In this document: in pieces, positions 1 through 6,177 of the stretch | How positions within the stretch are numbered: position 1 is the first letter of the stretch | Layout: each line of letters opens with the position of its first letter | Source of the DNA: Candidatus Stahliibacteriota bacterium | GTDB lineage: Bacteria > Hydrothermota > Tepidihabitantia > SM23-42 | Assembly (NCBI GenBank): GCA_030613445.1 | Contig: JAUWLY010000058.1 | Coordinates: forward strand, 1-11,459 | DNA: 11,459 nt | Reading direction: 5' to 3' | Program-made: the position numbers and the translations under genes | The notes under the pieces: generated by a model | What the model was told of the DNA's origin: nothing | Seen by the model: only the letters and a program-made list of their open reading frames with translations | The model's database searches: none

Positions 1-1248
1 GGCATTTACTTATACGGTTCACCATATATTGTAGGCAACATTATTCAACGAAATATCGCACAGGGTACATCAACATGGGTATATGGCGGGGGGATTTTTT
101 GTGACGGTACTGAAGCACCTCGCATTGAGGCTAATACATTCATCGGCAATATTACCCAGGGAGCATACTGGAATCACGGAGCAGGCATCTATGTAGACGA
201 TAATGTTTCTCCCCTTATTATCGGCAATACATTTGAAAGTGACTCAGCTATTGGTGGTTACTGGAACTATGGTGCTGGTATTTACTGCGATCAGGGATCA
301 TACCCGGATATCCGGCATAATATCATACACTCAAATGTTGCAACTGGTGGCGATAGAGGCTATGGAGTTGGTATACATACATATGGTGACTGCCCTGCTT
401 ATATATTATCAAACCTTATTTACAATAATATAGCGCAATCCGGTACCTGGAACTATGGCGCAGGGATTCACGTAAATAATGACGCAATGATTTACAACAA
501 TACAATTGTAGGTAATAGCTGTATTGGTGGTCGTGGTGGTGGCATCCATATTTATGATTCAACAAACATAATCGCAAACAATATCATAGTAAACAATTCA
601 GCAGGCAATGGCGGAGGCATTGGTGCTTCAACTAATGGTCATGCTACATTGATGAACAATGATGTCTGGAACAACTCAGGAGGTAATTACTATAATATAC
701 CACCAGGAGCAAATGATATCTCACAGGACCCTTTGTTTGCTACCGGCCCCCAGGGTGATTATTATTTGAGTCAAACTGCAGCAGGACAACCACAGAATAG
801 TCCCTGTATTGACTATGGTTTTGCCAGTGCCGAAAGTCTGGAATTACACACTTTTACAACAAGAACGGACACTATCTATGATGAAGGTATTGTTGATCTT
901 GGTTACCACTATCCAACTCAACTGTGGGTAAGCATGGATGAACATTGGAACATGTCAGCTAATGGATGTTATTATACGCATCTTCAAGCAAACCCAACAT
1001 TATCACGAACCGGATTCAAGATCAGTCTATCGATATCTCAAAACATAGATATCAAACTTGACGTATTTGACCATGTCGGGAGACTCATTAAACAACTCCA
1101 CAGCGGGAGCATTAATAATGGTTATGCCGAATGGATCTGGGCTGGTCAGGATGATCATGGTCATAGAGTGCCCTCAGGTGTGTATTTTATTTTAGCAAGA
1201 GCCGGATCAGCAAGAGTATTATCCAAAAAAGTTATTCTCTTGGAGTAA
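1..1248 (+). CDS. Secreted right-handed beta-helix protein with FlgD-like C-terminal domain (5' end outside window)
   Basis: The frame is open from base 1 to the TAA at 1246-1248, giving 415 visible residues; the true start and signal peptide lie upstream. Residues 1 to about 220 are parallel beta-helix coils rich in Asn, Gly and Ile, with a recurring motif like GAGIY followed by a Asn-x-Ile-x-x-Asn ladder. The coils are 31 residues apart for most of this stretch. A linker follows (about 220-320). The last 80-90 residues resemble the FlgD Ig-like/T9SS type A sorting domain: a VFDHVGR strand, a Trp-x-x-x-Asp turn, SGVYF and a final KVILLE strand. In FCB-group bacteria such proteins are exported and anchored at, or released from, the cell surface, often as adhesins or polysaccharide-binding or -cleaving proteins. 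No catalytic residues can be assigned. It is the only + strand gene and converges on the gene ending at 1300. The fold is fairly sure; the role is unknown. Confidence 0.85.
   Translation, partial: GIYLYGSPYIVGNIIQRNIAQGTSTWVYGGGIFCDGTEAPRIEANTFIGNITQGAYWNHGAGIYVDDNVSPLIIGNTFESDSAIGGYWNYGAGIYCDQGSYPDIRHNIIHSNVATGGDRGYGVGIHTYGDCPAYILSNLIYNNIAQSGTWNYGAGIHVNNDAMIYNNTIVGNSCIGGRGGGIHIYDSTNIIANNIIVNNSAGNGGGIGASTNGHATLMNNDVWNNSGGNYYNIPPGANDISQDPLFATGPQGDYYLSQTAAGQPQNSPCIDYGFASAESLELHTFTTRTDTIYDEGIVDLGYHYPTQLWVSMDEHWNMSANGCYYTHLQANPTLSRTGFKISLSISQNIDIKLDVFDHVGRLIKQLHSGSINNGYAEWIWAGQDDHGHRVPSGVYFILARAGSARVLSKKVILLE
76..525 (+). repeat. In-frame 93-base repeats coding beta-helix coils
   Basis: The motif W-N-Y-G-A-G-I-Y (or variants) begins at 76, 169, 262, 355 and 448. 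Each step is exactly 93 bases (31 codons). The next copy comes after 78 bases (26 codons, from 526), and the copy at base 1 is 30 codons before the second. The Trp is replaced by Arg in the copy at 355. DNA identity between units is only partial, with synonymous changes, so selection acts at the protein level. Confidence 0.8.
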
Positions 1249-1299
1249 CGGAGCAACAAAAATCAAATTTCGAGTGATCCATTGGTCAACAGATATAGC

Positions 1300-1899
1300 C
1301 TACTGGGCCTGAGCTTCTTTCTTTATCTTACGGCTTTTTAAATATGCTACGAGGATAATGATGCAACCAGTAACAGCAATAATTAAAGAAACAAAGAAAA
1401 TCCCGAGAGCTCCAAAGATCACTCCGAATAGCTTGAATTGACCTATCGCGAGAATGATATCTGGTTTCTCTACATCACCTGCATAACGGGCATTGATAAT
1501 ATAGGCTCCGGGATCATCAATATTGAATTCAAGCAGGGATATACCTGCACGACCACCCATCTTGTAAGTATTATTCATGGAGGGTTGTTGTAAAACTACC
1601 TTCTGATCTCCTGCTTTTTCGTAAAAGGTAACGAGTATCTCTGCTGGAAGTGCTTCGCCAGTCATATAGACTTTGCTGTCAATAACACTACGGTATTCAT
1701 AAAAGATCGTGTATTGACCTGGTTCACTTAATTCTATTTCATGCATACCAGGAACCACAACCTGGATTTTCGGCGCTGGTTCTTTTATCTGTTTAAAGAG
1801 AAAAACAACAAATAGTATAAAACCAATAATACCTATAATACCAAGAACAGAACCTAATATATATTTTTGACGAACTCCTGTCTTTGTTTTTGCCTCCAT
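1300..1899 (-). CDS. Two-TM inner-membrane protein with periplasmic beta-sandwich-like domain
   Basis: This 199-residue protein has a basic N-terminus, a first membrane segment at about 13-35, a periplasmic domain at about 42-153, a second membrane segment at about 157-187 and a Lys-rich cytoplasmic tail. The middle domain is beta-rich, with phrases such as PGQYTIFYEYRSV and FNIDDPGAYII that look like Ig- or jelly-roll-type strands. I recall similar two-TM proteins of unknown function in other Gram-negative bacteria, but no name. Start: ATG at 1899 preceded by AAGGGAG. It is last in the cluster, 51 bases after the CreD-like gene, so it is probably co-transcribed with it and may act with it at the inner membrane. 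The topology is well supported; no function is assigned. Confidence 0.75.
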   Translation of the reverse strand: MEAKTKTGVRQKYILGSVLGIIGIIGFILFVVFLFKQIKEPAPKIQVVVPGMHEIELSEPGQYTIFYEYRSVIDSKVYMTGEALPAEILVTFYEKAGDQKVVLQQPSMNNTYKMGGRAGISLLEFNIDDPGAYIINARYAGDVEKPDIILAIGQFKLFGVIFGALGIFFVSLIIAVTGCIIILVAYLKSRKIKKEAQAQ

Positions 1900-1932
1900 A
1901 TATACTCCCTTCTGCGATACCTTTCTATAATC

Positions 1933-1949
1933 AATGCATTATTTGCATT
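1933..1949. repeat. Small AT-rich inverted repeat
   Basis: AATGCA and TGCATT flank a 5-base loop in the 51-base gap between the CreD-like gene and the two-TM gene. The stem is only six pairs, mostly AT, and no U-run follows on the - strand. It is therefore not a convincing terminator; an mRNA-processing or weak attenuating role is possible. Confidence 0.3.
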
Positions 1950-1950
1950 A

Positions 1951-3180
1951 TCATTTTTTCTTGCTGAATTGCTGCTCCCAATCGATCTTGGCAGTAAGCT
2001 GCATGACTATAAAAAGCGTGATAATACATAATATAGTTATCGCCAAACCCGTGTAACCAGTGAGGAAAAAGGTGTATGAGAAAAGCACCAAGTATACGAA
2101 CTGCGAAATCCCCGTTTCTAAAAAGGCAAACTTGGCACCCACTATTAATCGCATATAGGATATCACCAGGAATATTGAAACCACAGAAGAAATCAGCAGC
2201 GAAAGATGGATATCAACGTGATCAACTAGATATGCCAGGAGTAGATGGAAGCTGAAGTATGCCGCAGCAACAAAGAAGAAGTTCACAGGATGTATTCTAA
2301 CCTCATTTAAGGCTGTTATGATAAACATCAAGAAGAAGAATAGAAATAAAGAAATCGGTGCGAAAAAAGTAACCTTACTCACAAAAGGACCTGGATTGAC
2401 TCTATGCGGCATGGCGATGCTAATCTGAATACCAGAGATCAGATCATCGTACTCCCAACTTAACTGCCAGCCTTTGTCCTGCCTCATCTTCTGTGTCGGG
2501 GACACACTGTTATCTGAGAAATCAATCTTGTCGAAATCTGTTGTCATGGTGAGTTTGAAATTGCGTATATGTGATACTCCACTGCCAAATACATACCACC
2601 ACTCATCCATACCCTGCGACCCATAGGCAATCCTAAACTTCTTGGTCTGTCCTGGTTCAATCCTGATTTTCTGCACAATCCTGCCATTTGCAGGCTTAAT
2701 ATCCCTCATTTTCTCGCCATCTATGGACAAAGAGAAATTGTCATAAAGACCATCTATGGTTGGAAATGCATACTCGAAATAGAAAATGCGCTGGACACCA
2801 GTGTTGTTCATGACTGCATACAAACCGTTGAAATTGACTTTGTACACTGAATACCAGAGCAGTCCCTTTTTTCGATGTTCAAGCTGCAAACCCACGTCTA
2901 TATCACTCGCTTCAACAGTCACCGGGTGATCAAATGTTTCCACCCTCGTCTCAATGATAGTCTCTGAACCAAGTACTGTCTTGACTTTTGTTTCTTTCTT
3001 TGTTTGATAATAAATGCATGGTGCATTCTGCATCTGAACAGTGCCCCAGAGTTGACCCACTGCGCTTCTGAGCTTTGTATCCTGCTCATGAGTTCGCGCA
3101 GTTGTAACACCACCTAGTATCATCCAAGCAATGCTTGTACAGATAAAGATGAAAATAAGCGCTGCAATATTTCGCTTCAT
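1951..3180 (-). CDS. CreD-like inner-membrane protein
   Basis: 409 residues: one N-terminal membrane segment (about 7-23), a large periplasmic domain (about 24-270), then about five packed membrane helices (271-395) and a short charged tail. The C-terminal half matches my memory of CreD (Pfam CreD family): an R-I-H-P motif at 295-298 at the start of the second helix block (E. coli has RLHPMQY), a helix ending in a D-H pair, and a final helix closing with the hallmark A-K-I-D-W at 387-391 (E. coli RNIDW). The N-terminal periplasmic part is much more diverged. In E. coli, creD is the main target of the CreBC two-component system and affects envelope integrity and beta-lactam or colicin response; its biochemical role is unknown. 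No creB or creC is in the window. Start: ATG with AAGGAGG eight bases upstream. It lies 39 bases after the small barrel gene. Confidence 0.75.
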   Translation of the reverse strand: MKRNIAALIFIFICTSIAWMILGGVTTARTHEQDTKLRSAVGQLWGTVQMQNAPCIYYQTKKETKVKTVLGSETIIETRVETFDHPVTVEASDIDVGLQLEHRKKGLLWYSVYKVNFNGLYAVMNNTGVQRIFYFEYAFPTIDGLYDNFSLSIDGEKMRDIKPANGRIVQKIRIEPGQTKKFRIAYGSQGMDEWWYVFGSGVSHIRNFKLTMTTDFDKIDFSDNSVSPTQKMRQDKGWQLSWEYDDLISGIQISIAMPHRVNPGPFVSKVTFFAPISLFLFFFLMFIITALNEVRIHPVNFFFVAAAYFSFHLLLAYLVDHVDIHLSLLISSVVSIFLVISYMRLIVGAKFAFLETGISQFVYLVLFSYTFFLTGYTGLAITILCIITLFIVMQLTAKIDWEQQFSKKK

Positions 3181-3219
3181 ATAAGTATCCTCCTTGAATT
3201 ATTATACAGACGAACTGGA

Positions 3220-3849
3220 TTAAAATTTCATACCAAATGAAATTCTTACATCTTGCTGAGCAGTAAAAGTATCTCCGCTGCCAGCGAATAACCTCCACGA
3301 AAGACCAAGTCCAGTATAAACATCAAATAAGAAATGCGAAAAGGAAAGCAGGCTATAGCCTATTCCGATCGAAGGCATAAGACCAAATCTTTGCTGTATT
3401 TCTATGTTATTCGATACCGGGTCGGTCCAAAAATAATCGAGCCCAAAACACAACCCAAGATATGGGCTTGAACCAAATGATTTGCTCTTGCGTCGCGGTA
3501 AAACACCGCCAAATGGACGCCAATTAATACCTGCTAGTAGATGAGAATAATATGAATTTTGCTCATCTGGGAAAGCGAATGCGGGTTTCAGAGATATTGA
3601 TATATATTCTCTCACATCATATTGATAGTCAAAACACAATCCCTCGTATCCGAATTTAGATGCATCTCCAAAAAAACCAGCACCGATCATCAAGGCGTGC
3701 CTATACTTCAACCTTTTTCGTGCCCAGGCGAAATCAGGTGTTAAAAAAACGATGGTAATCAATGATAACAGCATTAATATCTTCCCTGATCTGATTACCC
3801 AAAGGGTGCTGTGAGTAGACGACAGCGTAACTGATGAATCGTAAGCCAT
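3220..3849 (-). CDS. Small outer-membrane beta-barrel protein
   Basis: About 209 residues with a hydrophobic export segment ending near an A-W-A cleavage site, then alternating hydrophobic/aromatic strands (GLCFGLDYF, PSIGIGYSLL, VYTGLGLSW) and a terminal Phe in the last strand (RISFGMKF). That is the usual C-terminal signal recognised by the BAM machinery. The size suits an 8-stranded barrel. The ATG at 3849 overlaps the upstream stop as TGATG, suggesting translational coupling. A TTG at 3852 is also in frame. An ATG at 3774 has AGGGAAG six bases upstream and would give a 184-residue form starting directly at the signal peptide, so the start is uncertain. It sits between the HTSHGS protein and the CreD-like gene. 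Function is unknown. Confidence 0.7.
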   Translation of the reverse strand: MAYDSSVTLSSTHSTLWVIRSGKILMLLSLITIVFLTPDFAWARKRLKYRHALMIGAGFFGDASKFGYEGLCFDYQYDVREYISISLKPAFAFPDEQNSYYSHLLAGINWRPFGGVLPRRKSKSFGSSPYLGLCFGLDYFWTDPVSNNIEIQQRFGLMPSIGIGYSLLSFSHFLFDVYTGLGLSWRLFAGSGDTFTAQQDVRISFGMKF

Positions 3850-4700
3850 CAAGATTCATCCCAACCCGAAAGCACTGCCATTAACCACCATACTGCATTA
3901 CCTTTTTGTTCACAACTCTCATATGTTGTATGACCTGCCTCGTTACCGTGGAAATGAGGATGTTCAACAGGTACAGGAGTTCCACTATAATCATAAGTAG
4001 CTTGATCCCATTCCTGTGCATTTGCGTCATAATACCAGGCGTCAAGATCCGCAAAATCAAAAAGGATCTTATCGTTATCACTGCAAAACTGCCTGATCTC
4101 TTGATTTCTTTGATACCGATTATAACCATCTGCACCGGTTCCCTGCGCATTACCCGTCATATATATAAAAATGACATCGGGGAATTCTTGTTCAAGAGTT
4201 GAGATGGAATCAAGGTAGGCATCAACCTCTTCAGCTGAATAATAATCCATTTGGCAACACCATGACCACATTGAGAGGTTTATATCCGGGTTATTGTCAA
4301 GAACCGCTCTGGTGTAGCCCATACCTTCTGATGTTTGCCAGTATAGCTCTGGGGTTATATAAGTTTCACTTTCTTGCCCATCAAATATGCAAAAGGCGTT
4401 CGCTTCAGTTGGTAAGAAGCTGCTGCCGATTGCTACACTGTACGTAGGTTCTGCTGCCTCGATCCTGTTAAGCCCGGTCGTTAACTGGCTACCATGCGAG
4501 GTGTGGGCATAGTGCAGCTTCAGATTTATAATTACTGAATCTATCCATTCAGTAGGGATATCAGCAAGTGCAACATTATTATGATTCACTGTGTAGGTAC
4601 CTTCAATGATTGTCGCATTCGAATCTTCATTCGAACAGGTAATCCACGTTACGCAGCACACAGTGATGAGTATCACTATTAAAGAATTAACTTTCTTCAC
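3849..4700 (-). CDS. Uncharacterised secreted protein with HTSHGS motif (possible SGNH-like hydrolase)
   Basis: 283 residues with an N-terminal export segment (about 6-22). Cys22 in WITC could be a poor lipobox, so it may be a lipoprotein or a normally cleaved secreted protein. Conserved-looking blocks follow in order: YAHTSHGSQL (64-73), GMGYTR (126-131), WSWCCQ (145-150), YMTGNAQGT (180-188), DFADLDAW (215-222), HPHFHGNEAGH (247-257) and a C-terminal WWLMAVLSGWD (271-281). I recall unnamed secreted proteins in environmental bacteria with these blocks. An early Ser after HTSHG, a Gly-Asn in the middle and late His residues would fit an SGNH/GDSL-type esterase layout, but that is inference. 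Start: GTG at 4700, decided by AAGGAG seven bases upstream. It lies 53 bases after the TPR gene, and its stop overlaps the next start. Confidence 0.7.
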   Translation of the reverse strand: MKKVNSLIVILITVCCVTWITCSNEDSNATIIEGTYTVNHNNVALADIPTEWIDSVIINLKLHYAHTSHGSQLTTGLNRIEAAEPTYSVAIGSSFLPTEANAFCIFDGQESETYITPELYWQTSEGMGYTRAVLDNNPDINLSMWSWCCQMDYYSAEEVDAYLDSISTLEQEFPDVIFIYMTGNAQGTGADGYNRYQRNQEIRQFCSDNDKILFDFADLDAWYYDANAQEWDQATYDYSGTPVPVEHPHFHGNEAGHTTYESCEQKGNAVWWLMAVLSGWDES

Positions 4701-4707
4701 TGTTAAT

Positions 4708-4713
4708 CTCCTT
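4708..4713 (-). promoter_or_regulatory. Ribosome binding site selecting a GTG start
   Basis: AAGGAG lies seven bases before GTG 4700. No ATG is found between it and the export segment, so the GTG is the best start for the HTSHGS protein. Confidence 0.65.
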
Positions 4714-4753
4714 ATTCAAAAACATACAAAAAAAGCATACAAATATCCAAACC

Positions 4754-5197
4754 TTACTTGTTGTTTTCCACCTCATTAATCATCGTTCTTATCTCTTCCG
4801 CCTCAGGGTGCTCGGGATAGACTTCAAGAGCATGTTTGAAGTAAGGAACAGCCTTTTCCTTTTCACCTGAGTAGAAATATGTTGCTCCAAGATTTACCAA
4901 AGCTGGCATATAATCCGGGTCATGTTCAATAGCTTTTTCAAAACTGCTGATCTCCTTTTCCCGCCATTGTTGCTCATTAGTCTGATTGAATTTGAAGCGA
5001 TATACCATACCGAGTAGATTATATCCTGTTGCCGATTTTGGAGCTATTTGGACCCCTTGCTGATACAATTCAATCGCCTTATCGTATTGACCTTGTTCAA
5101 AACATTGTGCCCCTTGCTCGAAATACTTCTCGGCACTTTTTTGTTGACCGCACGATACGAGTACCAAGACCATTAATGATATTAACAGAATCCTCAT
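4754..5197 (-). CDS. TPR-repeat lipoprotein
   Basis: 147 residues. A short signal peptide ends in the lipobox L-V-S-C with Cys16, so the mature protein should be lipid-anchored in the envelope. About three tetratricopeptide repeats follow: residues 21-55, 56-96 (with an insertion rich in Gln/Glu) and 97-130, each with the usual Gly/Ala/Tyr pattern and a closing Pro (AIELYQQGVQIAPKS, AIEHDPDY, ALEVYPEH). TPRs are protein-protein scaffolds, so a partner within the same cluster is likely. The ATG at 5197 is chosen over an in-frame ATG at 5224 because a near-perfect AAAGGAGG precedes it and because it puts the signal peptide right at the N-terminus. It is the first gene after the promoter-like sequence at 5229-5256. 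Confidence 0.85.
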   Translation of the reverse strand: MRILLISLMVLVLVSCGQQKSAEKYFEQGAQCFEQGQYDKAIELYQQGVQIAPKSATGYNLLGMVYRFKFNQTNEQQWREKEISSFEKAIEHDPDYMPALVNLGATYFYSGEKEKAVPYFKHALEVYPEHPEAEEIRTMINEVENNK

Positions 5198-5201
5198 ACT
5201 A

Positions 5202-5209
5202 CCTCCTTT
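5202..5209 (-). promoter_or_regulatory. Ribosome binding site of the TPR lipoprotein gene
   Basis: AAAGGAGG, four bases before ATG 5197. It decides the start against the upstream in-frame ATG at 5224, which has no such site. Confidence 0.75.
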
Positions 5210-5228
5210 GCTAGGATTCACCATACTA

Positions 5229-5256
5229 ATTCTATCGACTTACTGGTCCAAGTCAA
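5229..5256 (-). promoter_or_regulatory. Sigma-70-like promoter for the 5197-1300 cluster
   Basis: On the - strand TTGACT (5256-5251) is separated by 16 bases from TAGAAT (5234-5229), one mismatch from each consensus box. The -35 box contains the TGA stop of the preceding barrel gene. Transcription would start near 5222, giving a leader of about 25 bases to the TPR gene. The geometry matches the sequence at 10409-10436. Confidence 0.55.
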
Positions 5257-6107
5257 TGACTACCCCATTGCCAGTAAATATAAGGGAATATCGGTATCGG
5301 CAGCGTGACAGTTTCACGCGCTTCAGAAAAATAAAAAGTCAGCGATGTTGTTTCAATGCGCATGTTCCTAAGAAATCCCCACCGGCACTTAAGAAATGGA
5401 GCCACACGAAAACCATATGCAAACTGATACTTTCTTGGCACATTGTCCAAATAGACAAAGGTTGTACCGTAAGAGCCAGTACCATGGCATGAGAGCCATT
5501 TAGTAATACGCCAGTCTATACCTAATGATATATCTGGACTCAGTAAATTTTCAAAGACTTGACCATAATATTCAGGACGATTGTCATTTTCAAGGAGTAA
5601 GTATTCTGAAAAAGTTCCACCTAATGAAACATGGAGTCGTAAGCGCTTCAATATGAGCCATGACGCATTGATGCGGTTGTACCAGTTGTGCCCTTTACGG
5701 ACAACGTGAAGCGTATCATATCCATCGATGAGGTCTATCTCCTTACGTAAATATTGATACATTGTCTCATAAGCAAGGGCTGGTCTAATGCCATTCTTTC
5801 TGGCAAGACCAAATCTGAAATTAAAACTCGGTACACCGCCGAGCCAGCATTCTATATCGAGCTCAGCAGTCATCCAATCAGTTATCCCCCACCACATCCA
5901 GCCAGGGGTCAGACCTAATACCGGGAAATTATATGCCCACTCACCTTTATGAAAAGTGTAGGCTGTATATGAATCAAGTGGATGGAGCATCCTTTCTGTA
6001 AGCAACGATCTGTCAAGATCCTGTCCATACGCACCAGAGATAATTGAACACAGCAGCAACGCCATGAGCAATACGCTAATCCTTATTCTAAAATCGCTTA
6101 ACTCCAT
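5253..6107 (-). CDS. Outer-membrane beta-barrel protein
   Basis: 284 residues with a signal peptide: basic start (DFRIRI), a Leu/Ile-rich core and probable cleavage after AYG near residue 28. The mature part alternates aromatic and hydrophobic residues and has many Trp/Tyr girdle-like residues (GWMWWGITDWMTAELDIECW, FNFRFGLARKNG, FAYGFRVAPFL, SLTFYFSEA). The pattern 'fall into a GITDW-x-T-x-x-x-D strand' recalls uncharacterised FCB-type outer-membrane proteins. It does not end in Phe. The ATG at 6107 is preceded by AGGTG nine bases upstream; a TTG at 6113 is a weaker in-frame option. A 24-codon ORF with a far stronger ribosome binding site overlaps this start by 20 bases, so expression may be coupled to it. 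Probably last gene of the 10378 cluster. Function is unknown. Confidence 0.7.
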   Translation of the reverse strand: MELSDFRIRISVLLMALLLCSIISGAYGQDLDRSLLTERMLHPLDSYTAYTFHKGEWAYNFPVLGLTPGWMWWGITDWMTAELDIECWLGGVPSFNFRFGLARKNGIRPALAYETMYQYLRKEIDLIDGYDTLHVVRKGHNWYNRINASWLILKRLRLHVSLGGTFSEYLLLENDNRPEYYGQVFENLLSPDISLGIDWRITKWLSCHGTGSYGTTFVYLDNVPRKYQFAYGFRVAPFLKCRWGFLRNMRIETTSLTFYFSEARETVTLPIPIFPYIYWQWGSH

Positions 6108-6162
6108 ATGCAATTACACCTAAAAGTGAATATGATGCAGGATACATAATCTCATGCTGCAT
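6088..6162 (-). CDS. Possible 24-residue small ORF or leader with perfect Shine-Dalgarno
   Basis: Directly after the TAA of the 6176 gene, AAAGGAGG is followed after seven bases by ATG 6162. The frame runs 24 codons (begins MQHEIMYPAS, ends GVKRF) to a TAG at 6090-6088, inside the start region of the next barrel gene and overlapping it by 20 bases in another frame. It may be a leader peptide that delivers ribosomes to the weak start at 6107, a true small protein with a hydrophobic middle, or the sign of an indel at the 5' end of the barrel gene. I do not recognise the peptide. Confidence 0.4.
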   Translation of the reverse strand: MQHEIMYPASYSLLGVIAYGVKRF

Positions 6163-6169
6163 TATTAAA

Positions 6170-6177
6170 CCTCCTTT
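6170..6177 (-). promoter_or_regulatory. Strong ribosome binding site before the 24-codon ORF
   Basis: AAAGGAGG overlaps the stop codon of the preceding barrel gene and is seven bases before ATG 6162. It is 62 bases from ATG 6107, so it cannot serve that start directly. Confidence 0.6.

Noticed and set aside
203..433. A 76-codon + strand frame inside the beta-helix gene
   Set aside because: It is out of frame with the continuous coding frame that runs from base 1 to 1248 and shows no protein-like composition.
76..525. 93-base periodicity as a CRISPR array or DNA satellite
   Set aside because: Units are codon-phased, diverge at synonymous sites and encode beta-helix coils; there are no identical repeats with unique spacers.
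1249..1299. Bidirectional terminator expected between the convergent genes
   Set aside because: Only imperfect pairing around AGCC...GGCC and no stable stem followed by a T-run could be found by eye.
3201..3206. TATAAT on the - strand just before the CreD-like gene
   Set aside because: No -35 box at 16-18 bases, and transcription would start within the ribosome binding site at 3189-3195.
4701..4753. Repeated TTGTATG and a T-run in the gap before the HTSHGS gene
   Set aside because: No GC stem for a terminator and only a poor TTGGAT/TATGTT promoter match with an 18-base spacer.
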